Below are positions 17,933 to 25,371 of a DNA stretch of 64,000 nt, one piece after another. The DNA lies in the NCBI RefSeq assembly GCF_900465345.1, contig NZ_UEGO01000016.1:83394-147393 (forward strand). The letters run 5' to 3'. Origin of the DNA: Asaia bogorensis (GTDB taxonomy: Bacteria; Pseudomonadota; Alphaproteobacteria; Acetobacterales; Acetobacteraceae). How positions within the stretch are numbered: position 1 is the stretch's first letter; each line of letters opens with the position of its first letter. The notes below the pieces were generated by a model. It did not search any database. It saw only the letters and a program-made list of their open reading frames with translations, and had not been told where the DNA came from. A program made the translations under genes and the position numbers.

Positions 17933-19507
17933 ATGCTGAATACGACGAAGCGAGCACCCATAGTCATCATCGGGGCAGGGCTCGGGGGATTGGCCGCCGC
18001 CTGCACGCTAAGCGCCCGCGGTCACGAGGTGATCGTGTGCGAGGCCAATGACTGGACGGGCGGCAAGGCGGCCGAGCATAATCAGGATGGTTTCCGTTTC
18101 GACATGGGACCGACCATTCTCACGCTTCCCTCCGTGCTTCGCCGCATCATCGCCGAGAGCGGCCTGCGTATGGAGGATCGTCTGGACCTGCGTCGTCTGG
18201 ATCCGCAATGGCGCTGCTTCTTTGACGAAGGCCAACCCCTCGACCTCGTTGAGGACATTGCCCTCATGTCAGAGGAGCTGGAAAAACGTAAGCCGGGCGA
18301 TGGAGCCGGTTATGAGGATCTGCTCAGGGTCAGCGAGCGGCTTCATGATATCTCGCGGCGTTTCGTATTCTGGAAATCCGTCGGCGGGCTGCGCGACACC
18401 ATGAATATTGGTGAGACTTTTGCGCCCAAAACGCTGCGAGACGTCCTTGCATTGCGTATGCATTCGACGCTTGGGCAGGAAATCAGAAAGCGCATCACCA
18501 ACCCGCAGGCTGTGCAGGTTTTCGATCATTTCACGCAATATGTTGGTTCAAACCCCCTCCAGGCGCCGGCGGTACTGACCGGTATCGCCCACATGCAGGT
18601 TGATGAAGGCATCTGGTATCCGATAGGCGGAACACGCGCGGTACCCGTTGCCTTGCGTAAGATCGCCGAAGAGAATGGCGTCGTGTTTCGCACCAACTGC
18701 CGTATCGAGCGCATCCTGCACGACGCAAAACGGGTCCATGGTGTCGAGACCCAATCCGGCGAAACCATCGCTGCATCGGCAGTCGTGTCGAACATGGACA
18801 GCGTGCGTACCATGTATGAATTGATCGATCGCAAGGCCGCACCAAAGGCCTTTCGCCAGTTCCGTCGCCAGTGGAAGTCTCGCGAGCCCGCGTGCTCGGG
18901 CGTTGTGCTCTATCTGGGTCTGAACAAGGCCTATGAGCACCTTGCCCACCACAATTTCGTCTTTTCGCGCGATGCGGAAGAGGAATTCGATGCGATCTAT
19001 CACCAGGGCCGCCCTGCCCCGGACCCCACCTGCTATCTCGCTGCGCCTGCCAGGACCGAGCCGCAAACCGCGCCGGACGGTGGAGAGGCCCTTTATGTGC
19101 TGGTCCACACGCCGTATCTGCGCCCCGGCCAGAACTGGACCGAGATGTTCCCGGGTTATCGTCAGGTCATCCTCGACAAGCTGAAGAAGGCGGGCGGTAT
19201 GCCTGATATCGAAGAGCGTATCGTGGCAGAACACCACCTGACTCCAATGGATATCCATACGAGATACTCGCCCCAGGCGGGTGCCATTTATGGCCTTGCC
19301 AGCCATGGGAAGCTGAGCGGCGGCTTCAAGCCTGCAAACCGGTCGGACGACATTGCAGGGCTTTACATGGCGGGTGGCAGCGCTCATCCGGGCCCCGGCA
19401 TGCCTATGGCGCTCATGTCGGGCTGGATCGCTGCCGATTGCCTCGATAAGGATAGCCCCGTGCCCGTAGCCCCATCGGGTGCAGCATCACGCAGCACGGC
19501 CGGCTGA
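17933..19507 (+). CDS. CrtI/CrtN-family carotenoid desaturase or oxidase (second copy)
   Basis: 524-residue paralogue with the FAD motif IVIIGAGLGGLAAACTLSARG, CEANDWTGGKA, FRFDMGPTILTLPS, the GIWYPIGGTRAVPVAL segment and the C-terminal GLYMAGGSAHPGPGMPMALMSG. A good GGAAGAG ribosome site lies 5 bases before the ATG, and the gap to the preceding desaturase is only 15 bp. It is likely to form diapolycopene/diaponeurosporene or the terminal aldehyde. The cluster has no squalene or dehydrosqualene synthase gene, so the C30 precursor must come from elsewhere, for example the hopanoid squalene route. Confidence 0.88.
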   Translation: MLNTTKRAPIVIIGAGLGGLAAACTLSARGHEVIVCEANDWTGGKAAEHNQDGFRFDMGPTILTLPSVLRRIIAESGLRMEDRLDLRRLDPQWRCFFDEGQPLDLVEDIALMSEELEKRKPGDGAGYEDLLRVSERLHDISRRFVFWKSVGGLRDTMNIGETFAPKTLRDVLALRMHSTLGQEIRKRITNPQAVQVFDHFTQYVGSNPLQAPAVLTGIAHMQVDEGIWYPIGGTRAVPVALRKIAEENGVVFRTNCRIERILHDAKRVHGVETQSGETIAASAVVSNMDSVRTMYELIDRKAAPKAFRQFRRQWKSREPACSGVVLYLGLNKAYEHLAHHNFVFSRDAEEEFDAIYHQGRPAPDPTCYLAAPARTEPQTAPDGGEALYVLVHTPYLRPGQNWTEMFPGYRQVILDKLKKAGGMPDIEERIVAEHHLTPMDIHTRYSPQAGAIYGLASHGKLSGGFKPANRSDDIAGLYMAGGSAHPGPGMPMALMSGWIAADCLDKDSPVPVAPSGAASRSTAG

Positions 19508-20315
19508 GTTGTCACGCAGCAACCGTGGTAACGCGTGGCGACCGGGACTGGAGACGGCCTATGGCCGATCTCCATTTCTTACTTATTGGATCACGCGGGC
19601 CCTCAGGCAACGCCTGACCCGTCATTTTGCCTCCGTGCAGTGGTCGGGACATAAGCCAGACGCGTCCCTAGCATCCGGTACTTTGTTCTACAGCAACCAT
19701 CCCGGCTGGTGGGACCCTGCCCTGTTTGCGTTGCTACAGTCGCATTTCATGCCCGGCCGACCGGGCTTCGGCCCGATAGATGCCCGGACGCTCGAGCGTT
19801 ACCCCACCCTCAATCGCGCCGGGTTTCTGCCGCTTGATCCGTCATCGCATGGCTCGCTACGACACTTCCTGCACCAGTCCGTAGCGATCCTGAAAAGTGG
19901 CGGCGTTTTCTGGCTCACTGCACAAGGGCAATTTACTGATGTCCGCCTGCGACCCGTCAGGCTCAAGGCGGGGTTGGCCCATATCGCCACTCAGGCGACA
20001 GACTGCGTGATCATCCCGGTTGCAATCGAATATGCCTACGGCTCCGAAAGTCGGGCAGAAGTATTCATACGTTTCGGCCAGCCCGTGCCTCATTCCAGCC
20101 TGCCCGGTAGCCTCACAGCCAATCACGCGTTTCTGGAGGACGCTCTTAACGCAACACAGGATGCGCTGGCGGCAGATGTCATCAAACGCGACCATGCGCG
20201 TTTCCGACTTCTCCTCGAAGGGCGATCCGGCATGGGCGGATTGTATGCCCAGCTTCAGAAACTCAGCAGCCTGATGAGGAGGGAAAAACATGACCCACGC
20301 CACGCAGGGCGCTGA
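19479..20315 (+). CDS. PlsC-type acyltransferase of the carotenoid cluster
   Basis: 278-residue lysophospholipid-acyltransferase-fold protein. The catalytic HX4D box is in YSNHPGWWDPALF. The family's second block is present as PTLNRAGFLPLDP, and GQFTDVRLRPVRLKAGLAHIA stands where PlsC enzymes have the EGTR-like block. It overlaps the previous gene by 29 bp; a TTG at 19509 is an alternative start. Together with the adjacent glycosyltransferase it could acylate a carotenoid sugar, the job that the unrelated CrtO does for staphyloxanthin. This role is inferred from context. Confidence 0.8.
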   Translation: MQHHAARPAELSRSNRGNAWRPGLETAYGRSPFLTYWITRALRQRLTRHFASVQWSGHKPDASLASGTLFYSNHPGWWDPALFALLQSHFMPGRPGFGPIDARTLERYPTLNRAGFLPLDPSSHGSLRHFLHQSVAILKSGGVFWLTAQGQFTDVRLRPVRLKAGLAHIATQATDCVIIPVAIEYAYGSESRAEVFIRFGQPVPHSSLPGSLTANHAFLEDALNATQDALAADVIKRDHARFRLLLEGRSGMGGLYAQLQKLSSLMRREKHDPRHAGR

Positions 20316-21411
20316 ACGGTCAGCCCCGACGCGGGCTGAACTGACCATCGCAGCCCTTGCAGCCTTTCCGTTGTTGGTCGGGTTGCTCAACCTGCGTGCC
20401 CTGAGCCGCGCGCCCTCACGTTCAAATGCCCGCAGCGCCGGTATCTCTGTGCTTATTCCCGCACGCAACGAAGGGGCACAGATCGAGGCGGCCATCATGG
20501 CCGTTCTCGCAAACGGACCTGCGGTGCGCGAGGTTCTGGTGCTCGATGATGGCTCTCAGGACGATACCGCGGCACGTGTCGAAGCCATTGCCGACAAACG
20601 TGTACGACTGCTGCACGGACGACCTCTCCCTGAAGGCTGGTGTGGCAAGAACCATGCCTGCGCCCAGCTTGTTGCCGCCGCCACACAGGAATGGCTCCTG
20701 TTCATCGATGCCGATGTCCGGCTGGAGGAACGCGCAATTCCACGGCTGCTGGCACTTACCGAGGGCGTACACGCCCCGTCACTGATCAGCGGTGTGCCAC
20801 GTCAGGAAATGCGCTCGGGCTTTGAATGGCTTCTCCTGCCCTTCATTGATGTCCTGCTTTTCGGTTATCTGCCACTCGTTTTCGACAAGGGTCGCTCTCC
20901 TGCCCTAGCGGCAGCCTGCGGGCAGCTGGTCATGGTCAAGGCAGAGGCCTATCGCCAGAGCGGTGGCCATGGGCAGATACGGGACAAGCTTCATGACGGC
21001 CTTGCTCTGGCACGCGAAATGCGTCGGGCCGGTTTTCGCACACGGCTGCTCGATGCCACCGATCTCGCCACATGCCGAATGTACCGCAATGGGCGCGAGG
21101 TCTATGCAGGATTGATGAAGAACGCCGTGGAAGGCCTGGCCGGCCCTGTCGCCCTGCCCATATGGACGCTCCTGCTGGGCGGAGGACATATCCTTCCCTT
21201 CCTGCTTCGTGGCACCCCGACGATGCAGTTTGCGCGATTGGCGAGCCTTGCACTGCGCCTGCTGGTGGCGCTGCGGTGTCAGCAGGGGTTACGCACCGTT
21301 CTCGCCAGTCCGGTCGGGGTGTTCATGCTGCTTTTCATCCAGTTTCACGCCCGCCTGAGGCATGTGCTTGGACGCCCCGTCACCTGGAAAGGACGATATT
21401 ATGAAACCTGA
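20290..21411 (+). CDS. CrtQ/HpnB-like membrane glycosyltransferase (GT2)
   Basis: 373-residue family 2 glycosyltransferase. An N-terminal membrane segment (about 18-36), the GT2 start ISVLIPARNEG, VLVLDDGSQDDTA, the CrtQ/HpnB-type signature LPEGWCGKNHAC and the DxD motif FIDADVRLEE are visible. Hydrophobic segments follow at about 180-200, 285-310 and 345-355. It overlaps the acyltransferase by 26 bp, with GGAGGG before the ATG. It probably glycosylates a carotenoid carboxylate at the membrane, as CrtQ does in Staphylococcus; HpnB-like hopanoid glycosylation is the alternative. Confidence 0.82.
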   Translation: MTHATQGAERSAPTRAELTIAALAAFPLLVGLLNLRALSRAPSRSNARSAGISVLIPARNEGAQIEAAIMAVLANGPAVREVLVLDDGSQDDTAARVEAIADKRVRLLHGRPLPEGWCGKNHACAQLVAAATQEWLLFIDADVRLEERAIPRLLALTEGVHAPSLISGVPRQEMRSGFEWLLLPFIDVLLFGYLPLVFDKGRSPALAAACGQLVMVKAEAYRQSGGHGQIRDKLHDGLALAREMRRAGFRTRLLDATDLATCRMYRNGREVYAGLMKNAVEGLAGPVALPIWTLLLGGGHILPFLLRGTPTMQFARLASLALRLLVALRCQQGLRTVLASPVGVFMLLFIQFHARLRHVLGRPVTWKGRYYET

Positions 21412-21829
21412 ACTTGGTCTGCTCGCCACCCTTATGGCCCTGCCGCTTGCCCCTCTTGTGGCCGTGGCAGGCCCCGTTCAGGCGGTTATCGGAAACGTCC
21501 CCGATGACGTTGGTACCATCAGGGTGGCGATCTGCACGGAGGATGAGTTCCTCAAGCCCAGCTGCAAATTCCATGCTGAGGTAAAATCATCTAAGCCAGA
21601 CGTTACCGTGAATTTTGCCGACATACCGGCAGGCGTATATGCCGTGCAGGCCTATCAGGACCGCAACGGCAATGCCCGGCTCGATCGCTCGTTCATTGGC
21701 ATACCCAAGGAGCCCATAGGGTTTTCACGGGATCCGAGCGTCCGTTTCGGGCCGCCGAGCTTCGACGATTGCGCCGTCAGACTGACACCCGAAGGCGGTG
21801 CGCTCAAGGTCAGCCTGATCACACACTGA
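21401..21829 (+). CDS. DUF2141 exported protein at end of carotenoid operon
   Basis: 142-residue protein with a signal peptide (KPELGLLATLMALPLAPLVAVAG) and a DUF2141 beta-sandwich-like domain: GTIRVAICTEDEFL, FADIPAGVYAVQAYQDRNGNARLDRSFIGIPKEPIGFS, SFDDCAVRL. The start at 21401 overlaps the glycosyltransferase by 11 bp. DUF2141 genes recur next to C30 carotenoid genes in other bacteria, to my recollection, but the function is unknown. It is convergent with the copper ATPase gene, 26 bp away. Confidence 0.85.
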   Translation: MKPELGLLATLMALPLAPLVAVAGPVQAVIGNVPDDVGTIRVAICTEDEFLKPSCKFHAEVKSSKPDVTVNFADIPAGVYAVQAYQDRNGNARLDRSFIGIPKEPIGFSRDPSVRFGPPSFDDCAVRLTPEGGALKVSLITH

Positions 21830-21855
21830 GGCTTCCCCGCTCGGCGCTGCAGCGA

Positions 21856-24216
21856 TCAGAGGGATCGTTGTGAGCGCCAGCGATTGAGAAGCAGGGAGTT
21901 GGTGACAACCGAGACTGAGCTGAGCGCCATGGCCCCGCCGGCAATCACCGGATTGAGTAGCCCGCAGGCTGCAAGCGGTATGGCCGCCACGTTATAGCCG
22001 AAGGCAAAAACGAGATTCTGCCTTATTTTGCCGACAGTAGCCCTGGAGATGGACAGAGCATCCGGGATAGCACGCAGATCCGCACTCATGAGCACGAGAT
22101 CTGCTGTCTCCAGCGCCGCGGCCGAGCCTGAGCCGATTGCGATACTGATATCTGCAGCGGCCAGAGCAGGCGCATCATTGATGCCATCCCCAGCCATACC
22201 AACCAGACGACCCTCACCGCGCAACGCCTGCACCGCGGAGACCTTGCCTTCGGGCCGAAGTGAGGCTCTGATCTCGTCAATACCTGCTTCCCGGGCAACC
22301 CGCGCAGCAACCGCCTCGCGATCGCCTGTCAGCATGATCGTTTCGATCGACTGCTTGCGGAGCCAGGAAACAATGGCCGCGGCTTCCGGGCGCAGAGCGT
22401 CAGACAGGGTTATGGCGCCAAGATAGACGCCCCCGCGTGCAATACAGGCGATGCTCTGTGTTTCGGCATCCAATGGCAGGGCCGACACGGCGATGCCCTG
22501 TTCTTGCAGGAATTCGGGTGTCCCGAGCAGAAAGGTCTCCCCCTTCGCTGCCGCTTCGATCCCCTTGCCCGGCACGGCGCGGAAATGGTCCAGACTGTGG
22601 GCGGAGGTGACCCCCGCTTCTCTTGCCCGCAGCATGATGGCCTTCGCCAATGGATGCTCCGAGTTGGCCTCCAGTGATGCTGCCACCCCCAGAAGTTCCG
22701 CCTCGGTCACCCCATCGGCGGGATAAATCGCTTCGACTTCAGGCTGCCCCTTGGTGAGTGTGCCTGTCTTGTCGAAGGCCAGCACTTTGAGACGATGAAC
22801 GCGTTCAAGCGCTTCAGCATTGCGGAACAGAATACCGGCAGAGGCCGCCTTTCCTGTCCCGACCATCAGCGCGGTCGGCGTCGCAAGGCCCAGTGAACAG
22901 GGGCAGGCAATGACGAGCACCGATATGGCCGAGACGAGGCTCCATTGCGCATCGTGCGTTGCCAGCCAACCGATGACGAACGTCGATAAGGCGATAACAA
23001 TGATGGTGGGTACGAAGATGGCCGAAACACGATCAGCCAGGCGCTGGATTGGCGCTTTCGATCCCTGCGCACGCGAGACCATCGCCACGATGCGGGCCAG
23101 TGCGGTCTCGCTTCCAAGCGAGGTTGCACGGGCGCGCACGACACCCGTCGTGTTGAGCGTTCCGGCGAAAATCGTATCGCCAACCTGACGCAGGACGGGC
23201 ACAGCCTCACCCGTAATCATCGACTCATTGATCTCGGTTGTGCCTTCGATAACCTCGCCATCAACCGGTATGGCCTCACCAGGGCGGACCACGAACACAT
23301 CACCGCGTTGCAATGAAGCGACAGCGCAAATTTCCACGCCGTTCGGGGTTACGCGGTTGGCAGTTTGCGGCCTCAGATTGAGCAGAGCTTCCAGACCGGA
23401 AGCCGCTTTCTGACGCGCCCTCGCCTCGAGAAGCCTTCCAACCGAAATCAGGAGGATCACAAAGGCGCTCGCTTCAAAATAGACTGGCAGATCAAGCCCC
23501 CAAAGCGTGACAACCATGCTGAAGCCGTAGGCGATGCTCGTGCCGAGGCAGACCAGCACGTTCATATTGGCCGAGCCACTTCGCAGCGCATGATAGGCAC
23601 TGCGATAGAAATGACGGGCACCATAAATCTGTACGACACTCGCACAAAGCGCCTGAAGCCAGAGCGGCACGAGGTGATGGGCGCCAACCGCCATACCCAG
23701 CATTTCGATGGCAAACGGAATGCAGAACAGGGCGATAATGGCCAGATCCCGCTGCGCCGTTGCAGGTTCTTTCGAAGGCGCTTCGTGCCCCTGCTGATCC
23801 GCTGTGGGGGTTGCCGTAAAGCCAGCCTTGCGAACGGCCTCGACGAGACGATCCTCAGTGACTGCCCCTGCGATATAGTCGATCTGCGCGGTCTCCGTGG
23901 CGAGATTGACGGCTGCCCTGACGCCCGGCAAGCGGTTGAGCACCTTTTCCAGTCGCGCAGAGCAAGCGGCGCAGCTCATTCCCTTAATGGCAAATCGTGC
24001 TTCCTGATGCCCAAGACCGAAGCCCGTTTTCTCAACGATCTTTTCAATGGCGGTGAGGTCTGGCCCTTCATCGGCTCGGGAGATGATCGCGCGCGAGGAT
24101 GCAAAATTGACCGACGCTGTCAGCCCATCCTGCCGGTTGAGCACTTTCTCCAGCCGTGCCGCGCAGGCAGCACAGCTCATACCCGTTACTTCCAGATCAA
24201 GACTGCTGGCGCTCAT
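21856..24216 (-). CDS. copA: Copper-exporting P1B-type ATPase
   Basis: 786-residue heavy-metal ATPase exporting Cu(I) from the cytoplasm. Two N-terminal HMA domains each carry GMSCAACxARLEKVLNR (about 12-28 and 81-97). Membrane helices follow, with the CPC metal site in VIACPCSLGLATPTAL, the phosphorylation site FDKTGTLTKGQPE, HP-motif SEHPLAKA, MLTGDR and GMAGDGINDAPALAAADI. I chose the start MSASSLDLEVTG; two earlier in-frame Met codons (24231 and 24252) exist without a better ribosome site. It lies downstream of copZ on the same strand, with a 317-bp gap holding a palindrome. Confidence 0.95.
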   Translation of the reverse strand: MSASSLDLEVTGMSCAACAARLEKVLNRQDGLTASVNFASSRAIISRADEGPDLTAIEKIVEKTGFGLGHQEARFAIKGMSCAACSARLEKVLNRLPGVRAAVNLATETAQIDYIAGAVTEDRLVEAVRKAGFTATPTADQQGHEAPSKEPATAQRDLAIIALFCIPFAIEMLGMAVGAHHLVPLWLQALCASVVQIYGARHFYRSAYHALRSGSANMNVLVCLGTSIAYGFSMVVTLWGLDLPVYFEASAFVILLISVGRLLEARARQKAASGLEALLNLRPQTANRVTPNGVEICAVASLQRGDVFVVRPGEAIPVDGEVIEGTTEINESMITGEAVPVLRQVGDTIFAGTLNTTGVVRARATSLGSETALARIVAMVSRAQGSKAPIQRLADRVSAIFVPTIIVIALSTFVIGWLATHDAQWSLVSAISVLVIACPCSLGLATPTALMVGTGKAASAGILFRNAEALERVHRLKVLAFDKTGTLTKGQPEVEAIYPADGVTEAELLGVAASLEANSEHPLAKAIMLRAREAGVTSAHSLDHFRAVPGKGIEAAAKGETFLLGTPEFLQEQGIAVSALPLDAETQSIACIARGGVYLGAITLSDALRPEAAAIVSWLRKQSIETIMLTGDREAVAARVAREAGIDEIRASLRPEGKVSAVQALRGEGRLVGMAGDGINDAPALAAADISIAIGSGSAAALETADLVLMSADLRAIPDALSISRATVGKIRQNLVFAFGYNVAAIPLAACGLLNPVIAGGAMALSSVSVVTNSLLLNRWRSQRSL

Positions 24217-24533
24217 GGAATCATTTCTCATTCGACTGAAAGAAAGGGTCATTTCAACCGCTTGCCTCTACCGATGGGGCGTCCCTTATCTGGCCGCTCC
24301 ATCGCGTAGAGCTACTACCGCCTGCCCCGTAGGGACCGTCGGCTGAACCATTCTCCGGCAACCATCAGCCCGAAGTGTGCGGGATGCCGACATTTGACCA
24401 GTGTTGGTCAGATTGAACCGCTGGCTCGTTAAGCGACGGGCGCGTGAAAGGCGACGACCGCTGAGCCCATCCCGCCGTGTTGTAACCGACGAAATGGGCC
24501 TCGATGATCTCCGGGCGGCGATAGACGAGCATG
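24217..24533. other. Gap between copZ and copper ATPase genes
   Basis: 317 bp with no supported gene. An antisense-frame stretch overlapping copZ has no family features. The gap contains the perfect dyad TGACCA-GTGT-TGGTCA at 24395-24410, a plausible operator, so the ATPase may have its own promoter. Confidence 0.4.
24395..24410. promoter_or_regulatory. Palindromic candidate operator upstream of the copper ATPase
   Basis: Perfect 6-bp dyad TGACCA (24395-24400) and TGGTCA (24405-24410) with a 4-base centre, about 180 bp before the ATPase start. It does not look like a CueR site. The regulator is unknown. Confidence 0.35.
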
Positions 24534-24749
24534 TCAGCCTCGTGCGATGTCGAAGCCCGTTTCCTCAATGACCGTTTCCAGCGCGGCGCGCGGCACAGCC
24601 GCACCGTCCGTGGTGACGCGCACATCGCCCGTCTCGTGGCTGGCTTTGACATCCGTCACGCCGGGGATCTCGAGCAGTGCCTTTTCGAGGCGGCTTGAGC
24701 AGCCCCCGCAGGACATGCCTTCAACCTGGAAATCAAGGGTCTCGCTCAT
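24534..24749 (-). CDS. copZ: Copper chaperone, HMA domain (CopZ-like)
   Basis: 71-residue single heavy-metal-associated domain with the Cu(I) site GMSCGGCSSRLEKAL (CxxC at residues 14 and 17), the typical ferredoxin-like fold pattern and the C-terminal ETGFDIA. It would deliver Cu(I) to the neighbouring ATPase. AAGGAG lies about 10 bases before its ATG on the minus strand. It is divergent from the exported Cys/His/Met-rich protein gene. Confidence 0.93.
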   Translation of the reverse strand: MSETLDFQVEGMSCGGCSSRLEKALLEIPGVTDVKASHETGDVRVTTDGAAVPRAALETVIEETGFDIARG

Positions 24750-24874
24750 TGTTTCATGCTCCTTGCCAATATGACCAGACTGAGATGGTGATCAATACGG
24801 TTGCAATCAACGTATACCTCTGAGAGAGTGTCGCAACTAATCCAATTATTTCCCTGTAACGTCTATGGGACGAC

Positions 24875-25300
24875 ATGCCGAACCGCTGCACGCCTCTATG
24901 GATCGTGATGCTCGCTGCATTCTGCCTGATCCTGCGCGGGGCGTTCCCGGCGCAGGCGGCTGGTGCGCAGCTGCCCGGTTGCGGCGAGATGACGGTGCAA
25001 AGCACCCATGCGGGATGTGCGATGCATCACCCCATCGTCGCCCTGAACGGAATGGATCAGTCTAGCGCAGCCACAAACGGCATGATGGGCAAGGCGGAAC
25101 AGCCCCAGCACAAACCGCATGGGGAAAGCTGCCATGGCTGCCCCCCGAGCCTGTCCTGCACAACTGGCCATGTCGCTCTTGTTGCCACGTCACCTGCCCG
25201 TCCGCTCGCCGTGCAGGTAACCCGCTATGCTGCCTCATCCGGCTTTGCTCTGGCCGGCCAGCGACGGGTTCCGGACCCCAGACCGCCCCGCTTTTCCTGA
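24875..25300 (+). CDS. Exported Cys/His/Met-rich protein of the copper locus
   Basis: 141-residue protein with a hydrophobic signal peptide (WIVMLAAFCLILRGAFPAQA). The mature part is rich in metal-binding residues: GCGEM, HAGCAMHHP, MDQ, GMMGK, HKPHGESCHGCPPSLSCTTGH. The C-terminus RRVPDPRPPR resembles DUF2946-type small copper-locus proteins, but I cannot assign a family with confidence. It precedes the multicopper oxidase gene on the same strand by 71 bp and is divergent from copZ, which suggests a periplasmic copper-binding role (inference). Confidence 0.75.
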   Translation: MPNRCTPLWIVMLAAFCLILRGAFPAQAAGAQLPGCGEMTVQSTHAGCAMHHPIVALNGMDQSSAATNGMMGKAEQPQHKPHGESCHGCPPSLSCTTGHVALVATSPARPLAVQVTRYAASSGFALAGQRRVPDPRPPRFS

Positions 25301-25371
25301 ATCGCTGATCCGTATGCCGGTCTGATCTTTTCAGGCCGCGCGTTCCGTTCCGATCATTCAGGACCTGTTTC

